Positions 42,446 to 50,735 are shown, counted from the stretch's first letter. The stretch is 64,000 bases of DNA from Roseiflexus castenholzii DSM 13941 (GCF_000017805.1 NC_009767.1:1240001-1304000); one strand, 5' to 3'. Translations and numbers: made by a program. Notes: generated by a model not told the origin, from the letters alone.

Positions 42446-44425
42446 TTACCCCTCCTCCAGTTCCACCAGCGTTGCGCCTTTGGCGACCAGCGCGCCGATG
42501 GCATAGGGCAGGCGGAGCACAATCCCGTCGTGTGGTGCAGCGACGATGTGTTCCATCTTCATCGCTTCCAATACCACCAGCGGTTGGTGGGCTGCAACAC
42601 GATCTCCCTCACGCACCAGAATACGCGCAATCGTGCCCGGCATTGGGGCTTCCAGTCCGGCGCGGCTATGGCTGTGCCCGGCGGATCCCAGGCGTCCAAT
42701 CTCTAAAGTAGCGCGAACCAGATGGAAACGCTGCCCGCGCCACTCGACAACCTGTGCTTCGCCATCGCGCGCCATTGCGAACCGCTCGATTCGTCCATCC
42801 GCCATTCGTAGCGTCAGGCGATCAGGATGCGCTTCGAGCACGCCAGTGACGTAGACCCTCCCATCAATCTCGACCCGCCATTCGCCGGTATCCTCGGTTA
42901 TGCGCACAGACCGTTCGTTTTCGCCGTCACGGTAGTGCAGTGGCATATCGGCGCGCAGCATTCGCCATGGTCCCAGCGCGCTCCAGGGATCGCGCGTAGC
43001 GGCTCTGCCGTGTGCCAGCAGTTGCACATCAGCCACGGATGCCGCCAGCAGCGCCTCATCCGGGATGGGAGCGGGAACCGGCAGGTGCTGTGGAATCGTG
43101 TGTGTGGTCAGAAAATCGGTCGTCGTCTCGCCAGCGATGAATGCCGGGTGTGCGACAATCGCGCGCAGCAGCGGCAGGTTGGTCGTCACCCCCTCGACGG
43201 CACAGGCGTCGAGTGCGGCGCGCAACCGAGCGATCGCAGCAGCCCGGTCATCCGCGTGAACGATGAGTTTTGCCAGAAGCGAGTCGTAGTAGAGGGTGAC
43301 CTCATCGCCGGTTTCGACACCGGTATCGCAGCGAATGTCGCCCGGTAGATCGAAGCGTGTCAATCGCCCGCCGGTCGGTAGAAAGGTAACGGGGTCTTCG
43401 GCGCAGAGACGCACCTCGATGGCATGACCGCGCTGTTGTACGTCGTCCTGCCGAAATGGCAGGCGCGCGCCGCCAGCGATGGCAATCTGCAACTGCACCA
43501 GATCGATGCCGGTCACGGCTTCGGTGACGGGATGTTCGACCTGCAAGCGGGTATTGACTTCAAGGAACGCAAAACTGCCATCGGTCTCGTCATACAGGAA
43601 CTCTGCCGTGCCCGCGTTGACATAGCCAGCGGCGCGCGCGAGACGCACTGCTGCCTCGCCGATCATCTCGCGCTGTCTGGCGGTCAACACCGGTGACGGC
43701 GATTCTTCGACAATTTTCTGGTGGCGACGCTGGATCGAGCATTCGCGCTCGAACAGATACACATAGTTGCCATGCGAGTCCGCGAGGATCTGCACTTCGA
43801 TGTGGCGTGGACGCGCGAGCAGTTTTTCCAGAAAGATCGTATCATCGCCGAACGCAGCGCGCGCTTCGCGGCGGGCGCTTTCCACGGCTGCGGGAAGGTC
43901 ATCGGCGCGTTGCACGATGCGCATGCCGCGCCCACCGCCACCGGCGCTGGCTTTGATCAGGAGTGGGAAGCCAATGCGCTCCGCTTCGCGCGCGAGCGTC
44001 TCATCACTCTGATCGGCGCCGTGGTAGCCGGGCGCAATAGGGACCCCGGCGGCAAGCGCCAGACGCCGGGCGGCAATCTTGTCTCCCAACGCCTCGATGG
44101 CTTCCGGCGGCGGACCGACGAACGTCAGTCCGGCATCGCGGCAGGCGCGAGCAAAGGTGGCGCGTTCGGCGAGGAAGCCGTAACCGGGATGGATCGCCTG
44201 CGCGCCAGAGCGCAACGCTGCCTCGATGATTGCCTCGATGCGCAGATAACTCTCCGATGCCGGCGCCGGACCGATTGGCAGCGCTTCATCCGCCAGGCGC
44301 ACATGGAGCGCCCGACGATCTGCTTCGCTGTACACGGCGATAGCGGCAATTCCCAGGGCATGACAGGCGCGAATGATCCGAACGGCGATCTCACCGCGAT
44401 TGGCGATTAGAAGCCTGGCAAACAC
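42446..44425 (-). CDS. mccA: Methylcrotonyl-CoA carboxylase alpha (biotin carboxylase plus biotin carrier)
   Basis: 659 residues from GTG. Biotin carboxylase: LLIANRGEIAVRIIRA, YSEADRRALHVRLADEA, HPGYGFLAE, KASAGGGGRGMRIV (ATP grasp), ERECSIQRRHQKIVEESPSP and EVNTRLQVEHPVTEAVTG. A middle BT-like region (about 450-580) precedes a C-terminal biotinyl domain with VLEAMKMEH. An alternative upstream ATG (44473) adds 16 residues lacking homology. Partner of mccB; propionyl- or acetyl-CoA specificity is possible because the alpha subunit may be shared. Confidence 0.9.
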   Translation of the reverse strand: MFARLLIANRGEIAVRIIRACHALGIAAIAVYSEADRRALHVRLADEALPIGPAPASESYLRIEAIIEAALRSGAQAIHPGYGFLAERATFARACRDAGLTFVGPPPEAIEALGDKIAARRLALAAGVPIAPGYHGADQSDETLAREAERIGFPLLIKASAGGGGRGMRIVQRADDLPAAVESARREARAAFGDDTIFLEKLLARPRHIEVQILADSHGNYVYLFERECSIQRRHQKIVEESPSPVLTARQREMIGEAAVRLARAAGYVNAGTAEFLYDETDGSFAFLEVNTRLQVEHPVTEAVTGIDLVQLQIAIAGGARLPFRQDDVQQRGHAIEVRLCAEDPVTFLPTGGRLTRFDLPGDIRCDTGVETGDEVTLYYDSLLAKLIVHADDRAAAIARLRAALDACAVEGVTTNLPLLRAIVAHPAFIAGETTTDFLTTHTIPQHLPVPAPIPDEALLAASVADVQLLAHGRAATRDPWSALGPWRMLRADMPLHYRDGENERSVRITEDTGEWRVEIDGRVYVTGVLEAHPDRLTLRMADGRIERFAMARDGEAQVVEWRGQRFHLVRATLEIGRLGSAGHSHSRAGLEAPMPGTIARILVREGDRVAAHQPLVVLEAMKMEHIVAAPHDGIVLRLPYAIGALVAKGATLVELEEG

Positions 44426-44483
44426 GGTTTTCGATCCTGTGCGTAAACTTTGCCACTCGCCATTATAGGGCATGTTCAGGGGT

Positions 44484-44700
44484 TATACCAATGACCTGTA
44501 AACATCTGGCATTGTCACCCTGAGCAGAGCGAGGGGTCTTGCGCGACCTGCGCAGATTCCTCGCTGCGCTCGGAATGACAAGTCGCTGCGCTCGGAATGA
44601 CAAGTCGCTGCGCTCGGAATGACACGTCGCTGCGCTCGGAATGACACGTCGCTGCGCTCGGAATGACACGCATGCGGCATCTTCAATCGTCATTGGTATT
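44484..44700 (-). repeat. MITE-like repeat, copy 5, internally expanded
   Basis: TATACCAATGACC at the left and CGTCATTGGTAT at the right. A 22-bp unit (TCGCTGCGCTCGGAATGACA plus two variable bases) is repeated five times from 44561, replacing the single core of other copies. It lies about 60 bp upstream of mccA's start. Confidence 0.92.
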
Positions 44701-44730
44701 AGGGGTCGGGAAACCCTTCAACCTGTAACC

Positions 44731-44842
44731 TTCAACCTTCAACTCTCCACCTTCGCTCGTTCGACGGCGCTGGGATGCATTCCTCGACCAGATCACCATG
44801 TCAGCCTTCAACCTTCAACTCTCCACCTTCGCTCGTTCGACG
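44731..44842. repeat. 36-bp direct repeat
   Basis: TTCAACCTTCAACTCTCC followed by ACCTTCGCTCGTTCGACG occurs at 44731-44766 and again at 44807-44842, just ahead of the heptamer array. Confidence 0.85.
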
Positions 44843-44871
44843 TGCAACGCCCACCTGCAACCTTCTCACCT

Positions 44872-45105
44872 CTTGCCTCTTGCCTCTTGCCTCTTGCCTC
44901 TTGCCTCTTGCCTCTTGCCTCTTGCCTCTTGCCTCTTGCCTTTTGCCTTTTGCCTCTTGCCTCTTGCCTCTTGCCTCTTGCCTCTTGCCTCTTGCCTCTT
45001 GCCTCTTGCCTCTTGCCTCTTGCCTCTTGCCTCTTGCCTCTTGCCTCTTGCCTCTTGCCTTTTGCCTCTTGCCTCTTGCCTCTTGCCTCTTGCCTCTTGC
45101 CTCGC
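44872..45105. repeat. TTGCCTC heptamer microsatellite, about 33 units
   Basis: Near-perfect array of TTGCCTC, with TTGCCTT variants at about 44938-44951 and 45056-45062. All frames are open and give LPLASCL-type peptides; none has start signals, so it is treated as noncoding. A short relative lies at 8195-8232. Confidence 0.97.
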
Positions 45106-45127
45106 GCCTTGCTTTACCTTCCCACGT

Positions 45128-45859
45128 TCAACGTTCAACGTTCCGCATCCCCATGGGCGTCAGCATCCCATCGCGCCAGATTCCTTCGACCTGCACCATG
45201 CCATAGCGCACGGCGCCCCCCGGTGTTGTGGTCAGATCGGAGAGGAGGGCTGCGTCGCGCAACGGCGCGCGCAGTTTCACCTGGCGCGCCTGTGGCGTCG
45301 GCGCGCCGCCAGGACCAAGCGCCTCAACAAGGACAGCTTCATGCTGGCTGGCGATCAACGCGCCGGTTAGCCGCACTGCCTGACCGGTCGCCGGGGTCAT
45401 CGCCAGGAATGCTACCGTCGTCTCCTGCCAGGGGAGCGGCATGATCGTCTGGGGATGCAACCGATACCCGAAGATGCCATCTGGTCCAAATGCGCCAGGT
45501 CCTTCGAGGGCGCCGGTCACGGCGACTGCCAGGTACCGCACCTTGCCGGCTGGTTGAGCGCGGGCAACGAAGTTGTCGATTTCTCCACCGGGATCGAGCC
45601 ACACCTGGCGCACCGGCTGGTCGGTAGGCACAGGGGTTGCATCGTTACTGAAACTTAACCCGGCAACCAGGCGCGCGCCGCTGGCATCGACCAACAAGTA
45701 GGCGGCGATAGGCGATGATGGACGGGGCGCATCTAGCGCCACATCGAGGGGAAGAAACGCCGGTGCCGGGAGAGGCGTCGTCACAGGCGCATCGCTGCTG
45801 CACGCGGCCAGGATTGCAAGAAATGTGCAGATTATGAACAATCGCTGCATAGAACCCAT
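45128..45859 (-). CDS. Hypothetical lipoprotein
   Basis: 243 residues. Signal peptide with lipobox LAAC (mature Cys near residue 20), a Pro/Ala/Thr-rich spacer, then a beta-rich domain (SPIAAYLLVDASGARLVAGLSF, VWLDPGGEIDNFVA). No recognised family. The gene's 3' end directly abuts the heptamer array, with CGTTCAACGTTC tandem phrases around the stop. Divergent from the HMG-CoA reductase gene. Confidence 0.75.
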   Translation of the reverse strand: MGSMQRLFIICTFLAILAACSSDAPVTTPLPAPAFLPLDVALDAPRPSSPIAAYLLVDASGARLVAGLSFSNDATPVPTDQPVRQVWLDPGGEIDNFVARAQPAGKVRYLAVAVTGALEGPGAFGPDGIFGYRLHPQTIMPLPWQETTVAFLAMTPATGQAVRLTGALIASQHEAVLVEALGPGGAPTPQARQVKLRAPLRDAALLSDLTTTPGGAVRYGMVQVEGIWRDGMLTPMGMRNVER

Positions 45860-45935
45860 CGTACCATGAAAGTCTCAGGCAGGGGAATGATAGGTTTTGA
45901 TAGTTTTCATGGCGTGTTTGAACGGATCCGCCTGC

Positions 45936-45970
45936 TATACTCGCCCGTAACAGAAAGCAAAACTGTTATC
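45936..45970 (+). promoter_or_regulatory. Candidate promoter -10 and leader hairpin of the HMG-CoA operon
   Basis: TATACT at 45936-45941 with no good -35 (TGTTTG nearby). The leader has TAACAG...CTGTTA (45948-45968), followed by AGGAG at 45972, somewhat far from ATG 45991. Confidence 0.4.
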
Positions 45971-45990
45971 ACAGGAGAGTCACATCCATT

Positions 45991-47325
45991 ATGGGAACGC
46001 GCAACTCACGGATCAGCGGGTTCTACCAACTCAGCCCAAACGAGCGTCTCGAAGTCGTGCGGTCGTTCGACGGGCTGAACGACGAAGACCTGCGCCAGCT
46101 CCACGGCGGCAATGGCGCCCTGACCGTCGAGCGCGCCGACAAGATGATCGAGAATGTGATCGGCACGTTCAACCTGCCACTCGGCATTGCAACCAACTTT
46201 CTGATCAATGGGCGCGATGTGCTCATTCCAATGGTCGTCGAAGAGCCATCGATCGTCGCAGGCGCCAGTTATGCGGCAAAACTGGTACGCGACGGGGGCG
46301 GGTTCCAGGCAAGTTCCACCCCGCCGCTTATGATCGGTCAGGTGCAACTGGTGCACGTCGCCGATCCGCACCGCGCCCGCCATGATATTCTGGCGCAGCG
46401 CGAGGCGATCCTGGCGCTCGCCAACCGTCAGAGCAGCAGCCTGGTGGCGCTTGGCGGCGGCGCCAGAGATGTCGAGGTGCGCTTTTTCGAGACCAGCCCG
46501 ATGGGTCCGATGCTGGTCGTGCATCTGATTATCGACTGCCGCGACGCGATGGGCGCCAATGCCATCAATACGATGGCGGAAGCGGTCGCGCCGCTGCTCG
46601 AAGAGATCAGCGGCGGCAAGGCGTACCTGCGCATTCTCTCGAACCTGAGCGACCGGCGGCTGGCGCGGGCGCGGGCGATTGTGCCGGCGAAGTCGCTGGC
46701 GCGCGACGGTCTGAGCGGCGAAGAGGTCGTTGAGGGCATTCTGTGGGCGTATGCCTTTGCCGCAGTCGACCCTTATCGCGCAACGACACACAACAAGGGT
46801 GTTCTGAACGGTATCGATCCGGTGCTGATCGCCACCGGCAACGACTGGCGCGCCGTCGAGGCTGGCGCGCACGCCTATGCTGCGCGTAACGGACAATACA
46901 CCTCGCTGACGCACTGGGAGCGCGACGCGCAGGGGAACCTGGTCGGCACGCTCGAAATGCCGCTCGCGGTCGGTGTTGTCGGCGGCGCGACGAAGGTGCA
47001 TCCGGCGGCGCAGGCAGCGCTCAAATTGCTCGGCGTGACCCACGCGCACGAACTGGCGGAAATCTGCGTCTGCGCCGGTCTGGCATCGAACCTGGCGGCG
47101 ATGCGCGCTCTGGCAACAGAGGGCATTCAACGCGGGCATATGAGCCTGCACGCGCGCCAGATTGCTATGGCCGCCGGCGCACAGGGCGCCGAGGTGGACA
47201 CCATTGCGGCGCGTATGGTTCAGGAGCGGCGCATTAAGCTGGCGCATGCCGAAGCATTGCTGGCGGAACTGCGCGCGCAGAATGCCGGCACTGCCGCCGC
47301 TCACGCTCTGGCGACAACAATGTAG
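45991..47325 (+). CDS. mvaA: Hydroxymethylglutaryl-CoA reductase, class II type
   Basis: 444 residues. Interconverts HMG-CoA and mevalonate. Catalytic residues are all visible: Glu84 or Glu85 in VEEPSIVAGAS, Lys269 in TTHNKGVLNG, Asp285 in GNDWRAVEAG and His387 in MSLHARQIA. The cofactor region has DCRDAMGANAINTMAE. The sequence belongs to the class II (bacterial) enzymes, some of which work in mevalonate breakdown and some in synthesis. With HMG-CoA synthase next in the operon, synthesis for isoprenoids is the likely direction here. First gene of a four-gene operon. Confidence 0.95.
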   Translation: MGTRNSRISGFYQLSPNERLEVVRSFDGLNDEDLRQLHGGNGALTVERADKMIENVIGTFNLPLGIATNFLINGRDVLIPMVVEEPSIVAGASYAAKLVRDGGGFQASSTPPLMIGQVQLVHVADPHRARHDILAQREAILALANRQSSSLVALGGGARDVEVRFFETSPMGPMLVVHLIIDCRDAMGANAINTMAEAVAPLLEEISGGKAYLRILSNLSDRRLARARAIVPAKSLARDGLSGEEVVEGILWAYAFAAVDPYRATTHNKGVLNGIDPVLIATGNDWRAVEAGAHAYAARNGQYTSLTHWERDAQGNLVGTLEMPLAVGVVGGATKVHPAAQAALKLLGVTHAHELAEICVCAGLASNLAAMRALATEGIQRGHMSLHARQIAMAAGAQGAEVDTIAARMVQERRIKLAHAEALLAELRAQNAGTAAAHALATTM

Positions 47326-47344
47326 AACCCGGACGAAATAAGGG

Positions 47345-47455
47345 CAACAACCACCGGGAAGAGAACCCGGAACGCTGCATCCCGCCGTTGTGATGCAACC
47401 CTGTCTGTGCAGGCGCGCGGCGCACGTTCCGCGTTCTCTTTTCTGTTGCCTTCGG
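47345..47455 (+). promoter_or_regulatory. Structured intergenic RNA element between mvaA and mvaS
   Basis: GGCAACA (from about 47343) can pair with TGTTGCC near 47448, and GAGAACCCGGAACG (from 47361) with CGTTCCGCGTTCTC near 47427-47440 (one mismatch). Two small hairpins lie inside: TGCATC...GATGCA and CCTG...CAGG. The result is a multibranched fold directly before the mvaS ribosome site GGAAGAGGAG. No known riboswitch recognised. Confidence 0.45.
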
Positions 47456-47471
47456 AAGAGGAGTATGCACA

Positions 47472-48518
47472 ATGATGAAGCCTGAACGACCTGTGGGCGT
47501 TGTCGGGTATGGCGCCTACATCCCGCGCTTTCGCATCGCGGCGCGTGAAATCGCCCGCATTTGGGATGGCGCGGGCGGGACGCCGGTCGACTCGAAGAGC
47601 GTACCCGGTCCCGACGAAGATACTATCACCATGTCGATTGAAGCCGCGCGCAACGCGCTGGCGCGAGCGCGCATCGCACCCGACCGCCTCTCGGCGGTGT
47701 GGGTTGGCAGCGAGAGCCATCCCTACTCGGTTAAACCGTCTGGAACGCTGGTTGCCGAGGCGCTCGGCGCGACGCCGTGGGTCAGCACGGCAGACTGGGA
47801 GTTCGCCTGCAAAGCCGGTTCTGAGGCGCTGACTGCTGCGATGGGCATGGTCGGCAGCGGCATGGCGCAGTATGTGCTGGCAATCGGCGCCGATACCGCG
47901 CAGGGTCGCCCTGGCGATGCGCTGGAATACACCGCCGCTGCCGGAGCAGCGGCGCTGCTGATCGGTCCGGCGGCGGATGCGGTTGCAATTATTGAAGGGA
48001 CGACCTCGTATGTAACCGACACCCCCGACTTTTTTCGCCGCGCCGATACGGCGTATCCGGTGCACGGGCACCGTTTCACCGGCGAGCCGGCTTACTTTGG
48101 CACATCGCGCCACGCCGCCGAACAGTTGCTGCGCGATCTGGGAGCGAAGCCATCGGATTTCACCTATGCTGTGTTCCACCAACCGAACACGCGCTTCCCG
48201 CAGACGGTCGCCCGCCAACTCGGGTTCACGCCGCAGCAAATCGCGCCAGGGCTGCTGTCGCCAAAGATCGGCAACGCCTACTCGGCGGCGGCGCTGCTTG
48301 GATTGTGCGCCATTCTCGATGTGGCAAAGCCGGGTGATACGATCTTTGTAACAACCTACGGTTCTGGCGCAGGGTCCGACGCTTATGCGCTGCGGGTAAC
48401 CGATGCGCTGCCTCAACGCCGTGAGCGGGCGCCGCTGACGGCGGCGTACCTGGCGCGCGAAACATTCGTCGATTATGCCGTGTACGCCAGGTGGCGCGGC
48501 AAACTGGTGATGGAGTAG
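47472..48518 (+). CDS. mvaS: Hydroxymethylglutaryl-CoA synthase, archaeal type
   Basis: 348 residues, the short (about 350) archaeal-style enzyme. Condenses acetyl-CoA and acetoacetyl-CoA to HMG-CoA. GYGAYIPRFRI opens the protein, the nucleophile Cys113 is in EFACKAGSEAL, the general-base/His region is YAVFHQPNTRFP, and SPKIGNAYSAAALLGL and TYGSGAGSDAYAL follow. In archaea this enzyme forms a complex with thiolase through a DUF35 protein; both partners are encoded immediately downstream (4-bp gap to the thiolase-like gene). Confidence 0.94.
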   Translation: MMKPERPVGVVGYGAYIPRFRIAAREIARIWDGAGGTPVDSKSVPGPDEDTITMSIEAARNALARARIAPDRLSAVWVGSESHPYSVKPSGTLVAEALGATPWVSTADWEFACKAGSEALTAAMGMVGSGMAQYVLAIGADTAQGRPGDALEYTAAAGAAALLIGPAADAVAIIEGTTSYVTDTPDFFRRADTAYPVHGHRFTGEPAYFGTSRHAAEQLLRDLGAKPSDFTYAVFHQPNTRFPQTVARQLGFTPQQIAPGLLSPKIGNAYSAAALLGLCAILDVAKPGDTIFVTTYGSGAGSDAYALRVTDALPQRRERAPLTAAYLARETFVDYAVYARWRGKLVME

Positions 48519-48522
48519 TGCT

Positions 48523-49677
48523 ATGCGACATGTCTATATCATTGGGACCGGAGCGACGGCGGTTGGCGAGCACTGGGACCGCAACGCTGCGTCGCTTGCT
48601 GTCGAGGCGCTGACCGGCGCTCTTGGGACCATTCCTGCATCACGGCTCGGCGCGCTCTACGTTGCCAGCGCGCTCAGTGGAACATTGCACGCGCAGAGCC
48701 AGATTGGTGCGCTGATCGCCACAACTGCCGGTATCCCCGGCGTCGAAGCTATCACGGTCGAGGCTGGCGGAGCGTCAGGCGGTGTGGCATTGCGTCAGGC
48801 GTGCATGGCAGTCGCATCGGGCGCCGTTGATCTGGCAGCGGTCGTTGGCGTCGAAAAAGTGACCGATGTCCTCGATGCGCGCCGCGAAGCGGCGCTCGCG
48901 CTGGCAACCGATGCCGATTGGGAGGCGATCCATGGTGTGACTCTGACTGCGCTCTGGGCATTGCTTATGCGCCGATACATGCATGAGTACGGGTACGCTG
49001 CCGACGATTTTGCGCCATTCCCGATCAACGCGCACGCCAACGGGATCGCTAACCCGCACGCCATGTATCGCTTTCCCATCACTGCCGACAAGGTGCGCAG
49101 CGCGCCGATGGTCTCCGAACCGCTCGGCCTGCTCGACTGCTCGACAGCAGCCGACGGCGCAGCCGCCGTGGTGATCGCCGACGAAGGGCTGGCGCGCGAA
49201 CTCTGCGCAAACCCGGTGCGCATCGCTGGTTCCGCCGTCGCAACCGACACCCTGGCGTTGCACTGCCGTTCCAACCCGCTATGGCTGGCGGCAGCGGCGC
49301 AGACGACGACCGCCGCGCTGCGGTCGGCGCACTTGACGCACGATGATGTCCAGGTGTTCGACATTACCGATCCGCACGGGATTGCTGCGGCGCTGGCACT
49401 CGAGTCGAGCGGCTTTGCCGAACGTGGAACAGCGGTGGCGTTGGCGCGCGAAGGCGCCATTACTCCGAAGGGACGTTTGCCGCTGGCGACTGGCGGCGGG
49501 TGCAAGGCGCGCGGTGATACGGTCGGCGCCAATGGCGTCTATCAGATTGTCGAACTCGTTGCGCAATTGCGCGGGCACGCAGGTGCAGCGCAGGTCAATG
49601 GTGCGCGGGTGGCGCTGGCGCAGTGCATGGGAGGCATCGGCGCGACCGTGGCGACTCACATTCTGACACTCGACTGA
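48523..49677 (+). CDS. Thiolase-fold protein lacking the usual catalytic residues
   Basis: 384 residues, homologous along its length to archaeal acetyl-CoA acetyltransferases. The nucleophile position of VEA-A-C-ASGG reads VEAGGASGG (Gly83). The HDxF histidine region reads FDITDPHG (Thr282, with His285 three residues on), and the GHPxGATG motif reads GDTVGANG (Asp332). A Cys in AQCMGGIG (Cys368) remains where classical thiolases have CxGG. It should not work as an ordinary thiolase. It may be a scaffold for HMG-CoA synthase and DUF35 or an aldolase-like enzyme. Operon position between mvaS and the DUF35 gene is the archaeal order. Confidence 0.85.
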   Translation: MRHVYIIGTGATAVGEHWDRNAASLAVEALTGALGTIPASRLGALYVASALSGTLHAQSQIGALIATTAGIPGVEAITVEAGGASGGVALRQACMAVASGAVDLAAVVGVEKVTDVLDARREAALALATDADWEAIHGVTLTALWALLMRRYMHEYGYAADDFAPFPINAHANGIANPHAMYRFPITADKVRSAPMVSEPLGLLDCSTAADGAAAVVIADEGLARELCANPVRIAGSAVATDTLALHCRSNPLWLAAAAQTTTAALRSAHLTHDDVQVFDITDPHGIAAALALESSGFAERGTAVALAREGAITPKGRLPLATGGGCKARGDTVGANGVYQIVELVAQLRGHAGAAQVNGARVALAQCMGGIGATVATHILTLD

Positions 49678-49692
49678 GGTGGAGGTTCAACG

Positions 49693-50091
49693 ATGGATCT
49701 GGCGAAACACTGGCGTCTGCGCCATGCGCGGTATCGCCTGGAAGGGCAGCGCAACCGACTGACCGGCGAGGTGCGTTTCCCGCCAGCGCCGCCGCGTCCC
49801 GGCGAAGCGGAAGATACATGGGAGCCGTATCTCCTGAGCGGACGGGGGCGCGTTTACTCATTCAGCGTGGTGCGGCAACCGCCGGAAGGGTTCGAGGATC
49901 GGACCCCCTACCTGGTGGCGCTCGTGCGCCTCGAAGAAGGACCCATGGTGACCGCGCAACTGACTGACTGCGACCTCGATCAGGCAGCCATCGATATGCC
50001 GGTCGAAATGGTCACCCGCCGCCTGCGCGATCTGGGACCGACCGGGCTGATCGTGTACGGCTACAAGTTCCGCCCTATCATGCAGATGTGA
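49693..50091 (+). CDS. DUF35 / OB-fold acyl-CoA-associated protein without zinc ribbon
   Basis: 132 residues. An N-terminal helix, then YRLEGQRNRLTGEVRFPPAPP, where archaeal DUF35 proteins have two CxxC pairs of a rubredoxin-like zinc ribbon. None of those Cys is present. The OB fold follows (GRGRVYSFSVVRQPPEGFED, YLVALVRLEEGPMV). In the archaeal HMG-CoA synthase-thiolase complex the DUF35 protein bridges the two enzymes and shares the CoA-binding site. GAGG precedes the ATG (15 bp after the thiolase-like gene). Confidence 0.85.
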   Translation: MDLAKHWRLRHARYRLEGQRNRLTGEVRFPPAPPRPGEAEDTWEPYLLSGRGRVYSFSVVRQPPEGFEDRTPYLVALVRLEEGPMVTAQLTDCDLDQAAIDMPVEMVTRRLRDLGPTGLIVYGYKFRPIMQM

Positions 50092-50173
50092 CTGCGGCAA
50101 TCCTGGACGCAGGTCTTCAGGTGCAGGGGGGGGACAGGCTCGAACCCGCCCCTCCCTCGGCTTGTCTGGTTTC

Positions 50174-50320
50174 ATGATCGTGCTCAGGGCGGAAATCGTG
50201 CTGTGTGGCGTGCGTCCCGAGATCGCCGAAAGCATCGTTCACGAACGCATGCACTTGAACGACGCGCGTCACTTTGCGACCATGCAGGAAGGCGTGGCAG
50301 CGCTGCTGCGCCACGACTGA
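50174..50320 (+). pseudogene. Fragment of a STAS (RsbR-like) domain protein
   Basis: A 48-codon open frame whose second half reads EIVLCGVRPEIAESIVHERMHL followed by FATMQEGVAALL. This matches the end of STAS domains of RsbR-type proteins (GiRPEiAqtlv.lg.dl...T..tLq.gia.al). The rest of the domain is missing, so this is a remnant. The surrounding 50092-50345 holds nothing else. Confidence 0.5.
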
Positions 50321-50345
50321 AACGCGCACTAGTCTCAGCCGTTCA

Positions 50346-50735
50346 TTACAGCAGCAACTCCTGGCGTTCCATCACAAGATCGGGACACCGCTTGAGGAAG
50401 GCTGCCGCAGACACCCGCGCAAGTTCGCCAGGTTCGATTTTATGTAAACCGCTACCATAGGTCCGTCCCTCGCCACGCAACTCGTCGGCGGTGACCTGTT
50501 GCAGCAAAGCGAAGACGTCTGCGGCGGCGTCAGGACAATTCTTCAACAGCCCTGCCAGACGCCCTTTTGGGTACATGAGCAGGTAGAGGTTCGTTCCAAC
50601 GGCTTGCGAGCGATTCCAGACGAAGCGAAACGGCCCCTGCTCACGAGACCCCCGTCCCATATAGGTGCAGAGAAACGTTGCCGGATCGCGCTGCTCTTGC
50701 CGGTACCACGGTGTGTGTTTGCGCACCAGGTTAAT
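50346..50735 (-). pseudogene. C-terminal remnant of an adenine-specific (Eco57I/N6-type) DNA methylase
   Basis: About 130 codons: VRKHTPWYRQEQRDPATFL, NRSQAVGTNLYLLMYPKG, VFALLQQVTADELRGEGRTYGSGLHKIEPGEL. This is the tail shared by large type II adenine methylases (NlY..LyPkg ... L..i....l...GR.Y..Gl.KiePkEL). The 5' part is absent: the frame runs straight into a MITE copy. No methylase motifs I or IV remain, so it is inactive. Confidence 0.75.

Noticed and set aside
44775..45444. Several plus- and minus-strand frames through the heptamer array (LPLASCL-type peptides)
   Set aside because: Open only because the 7-bp repeat lacks stops. No start signals and no homology.
46006..48416. Long minus-strand frames opposite HMG-CoA reductase and synthase
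   Set aside because: Shadows of GC-rich coding sequence. The plus-strand products carry all catalytic motifs.
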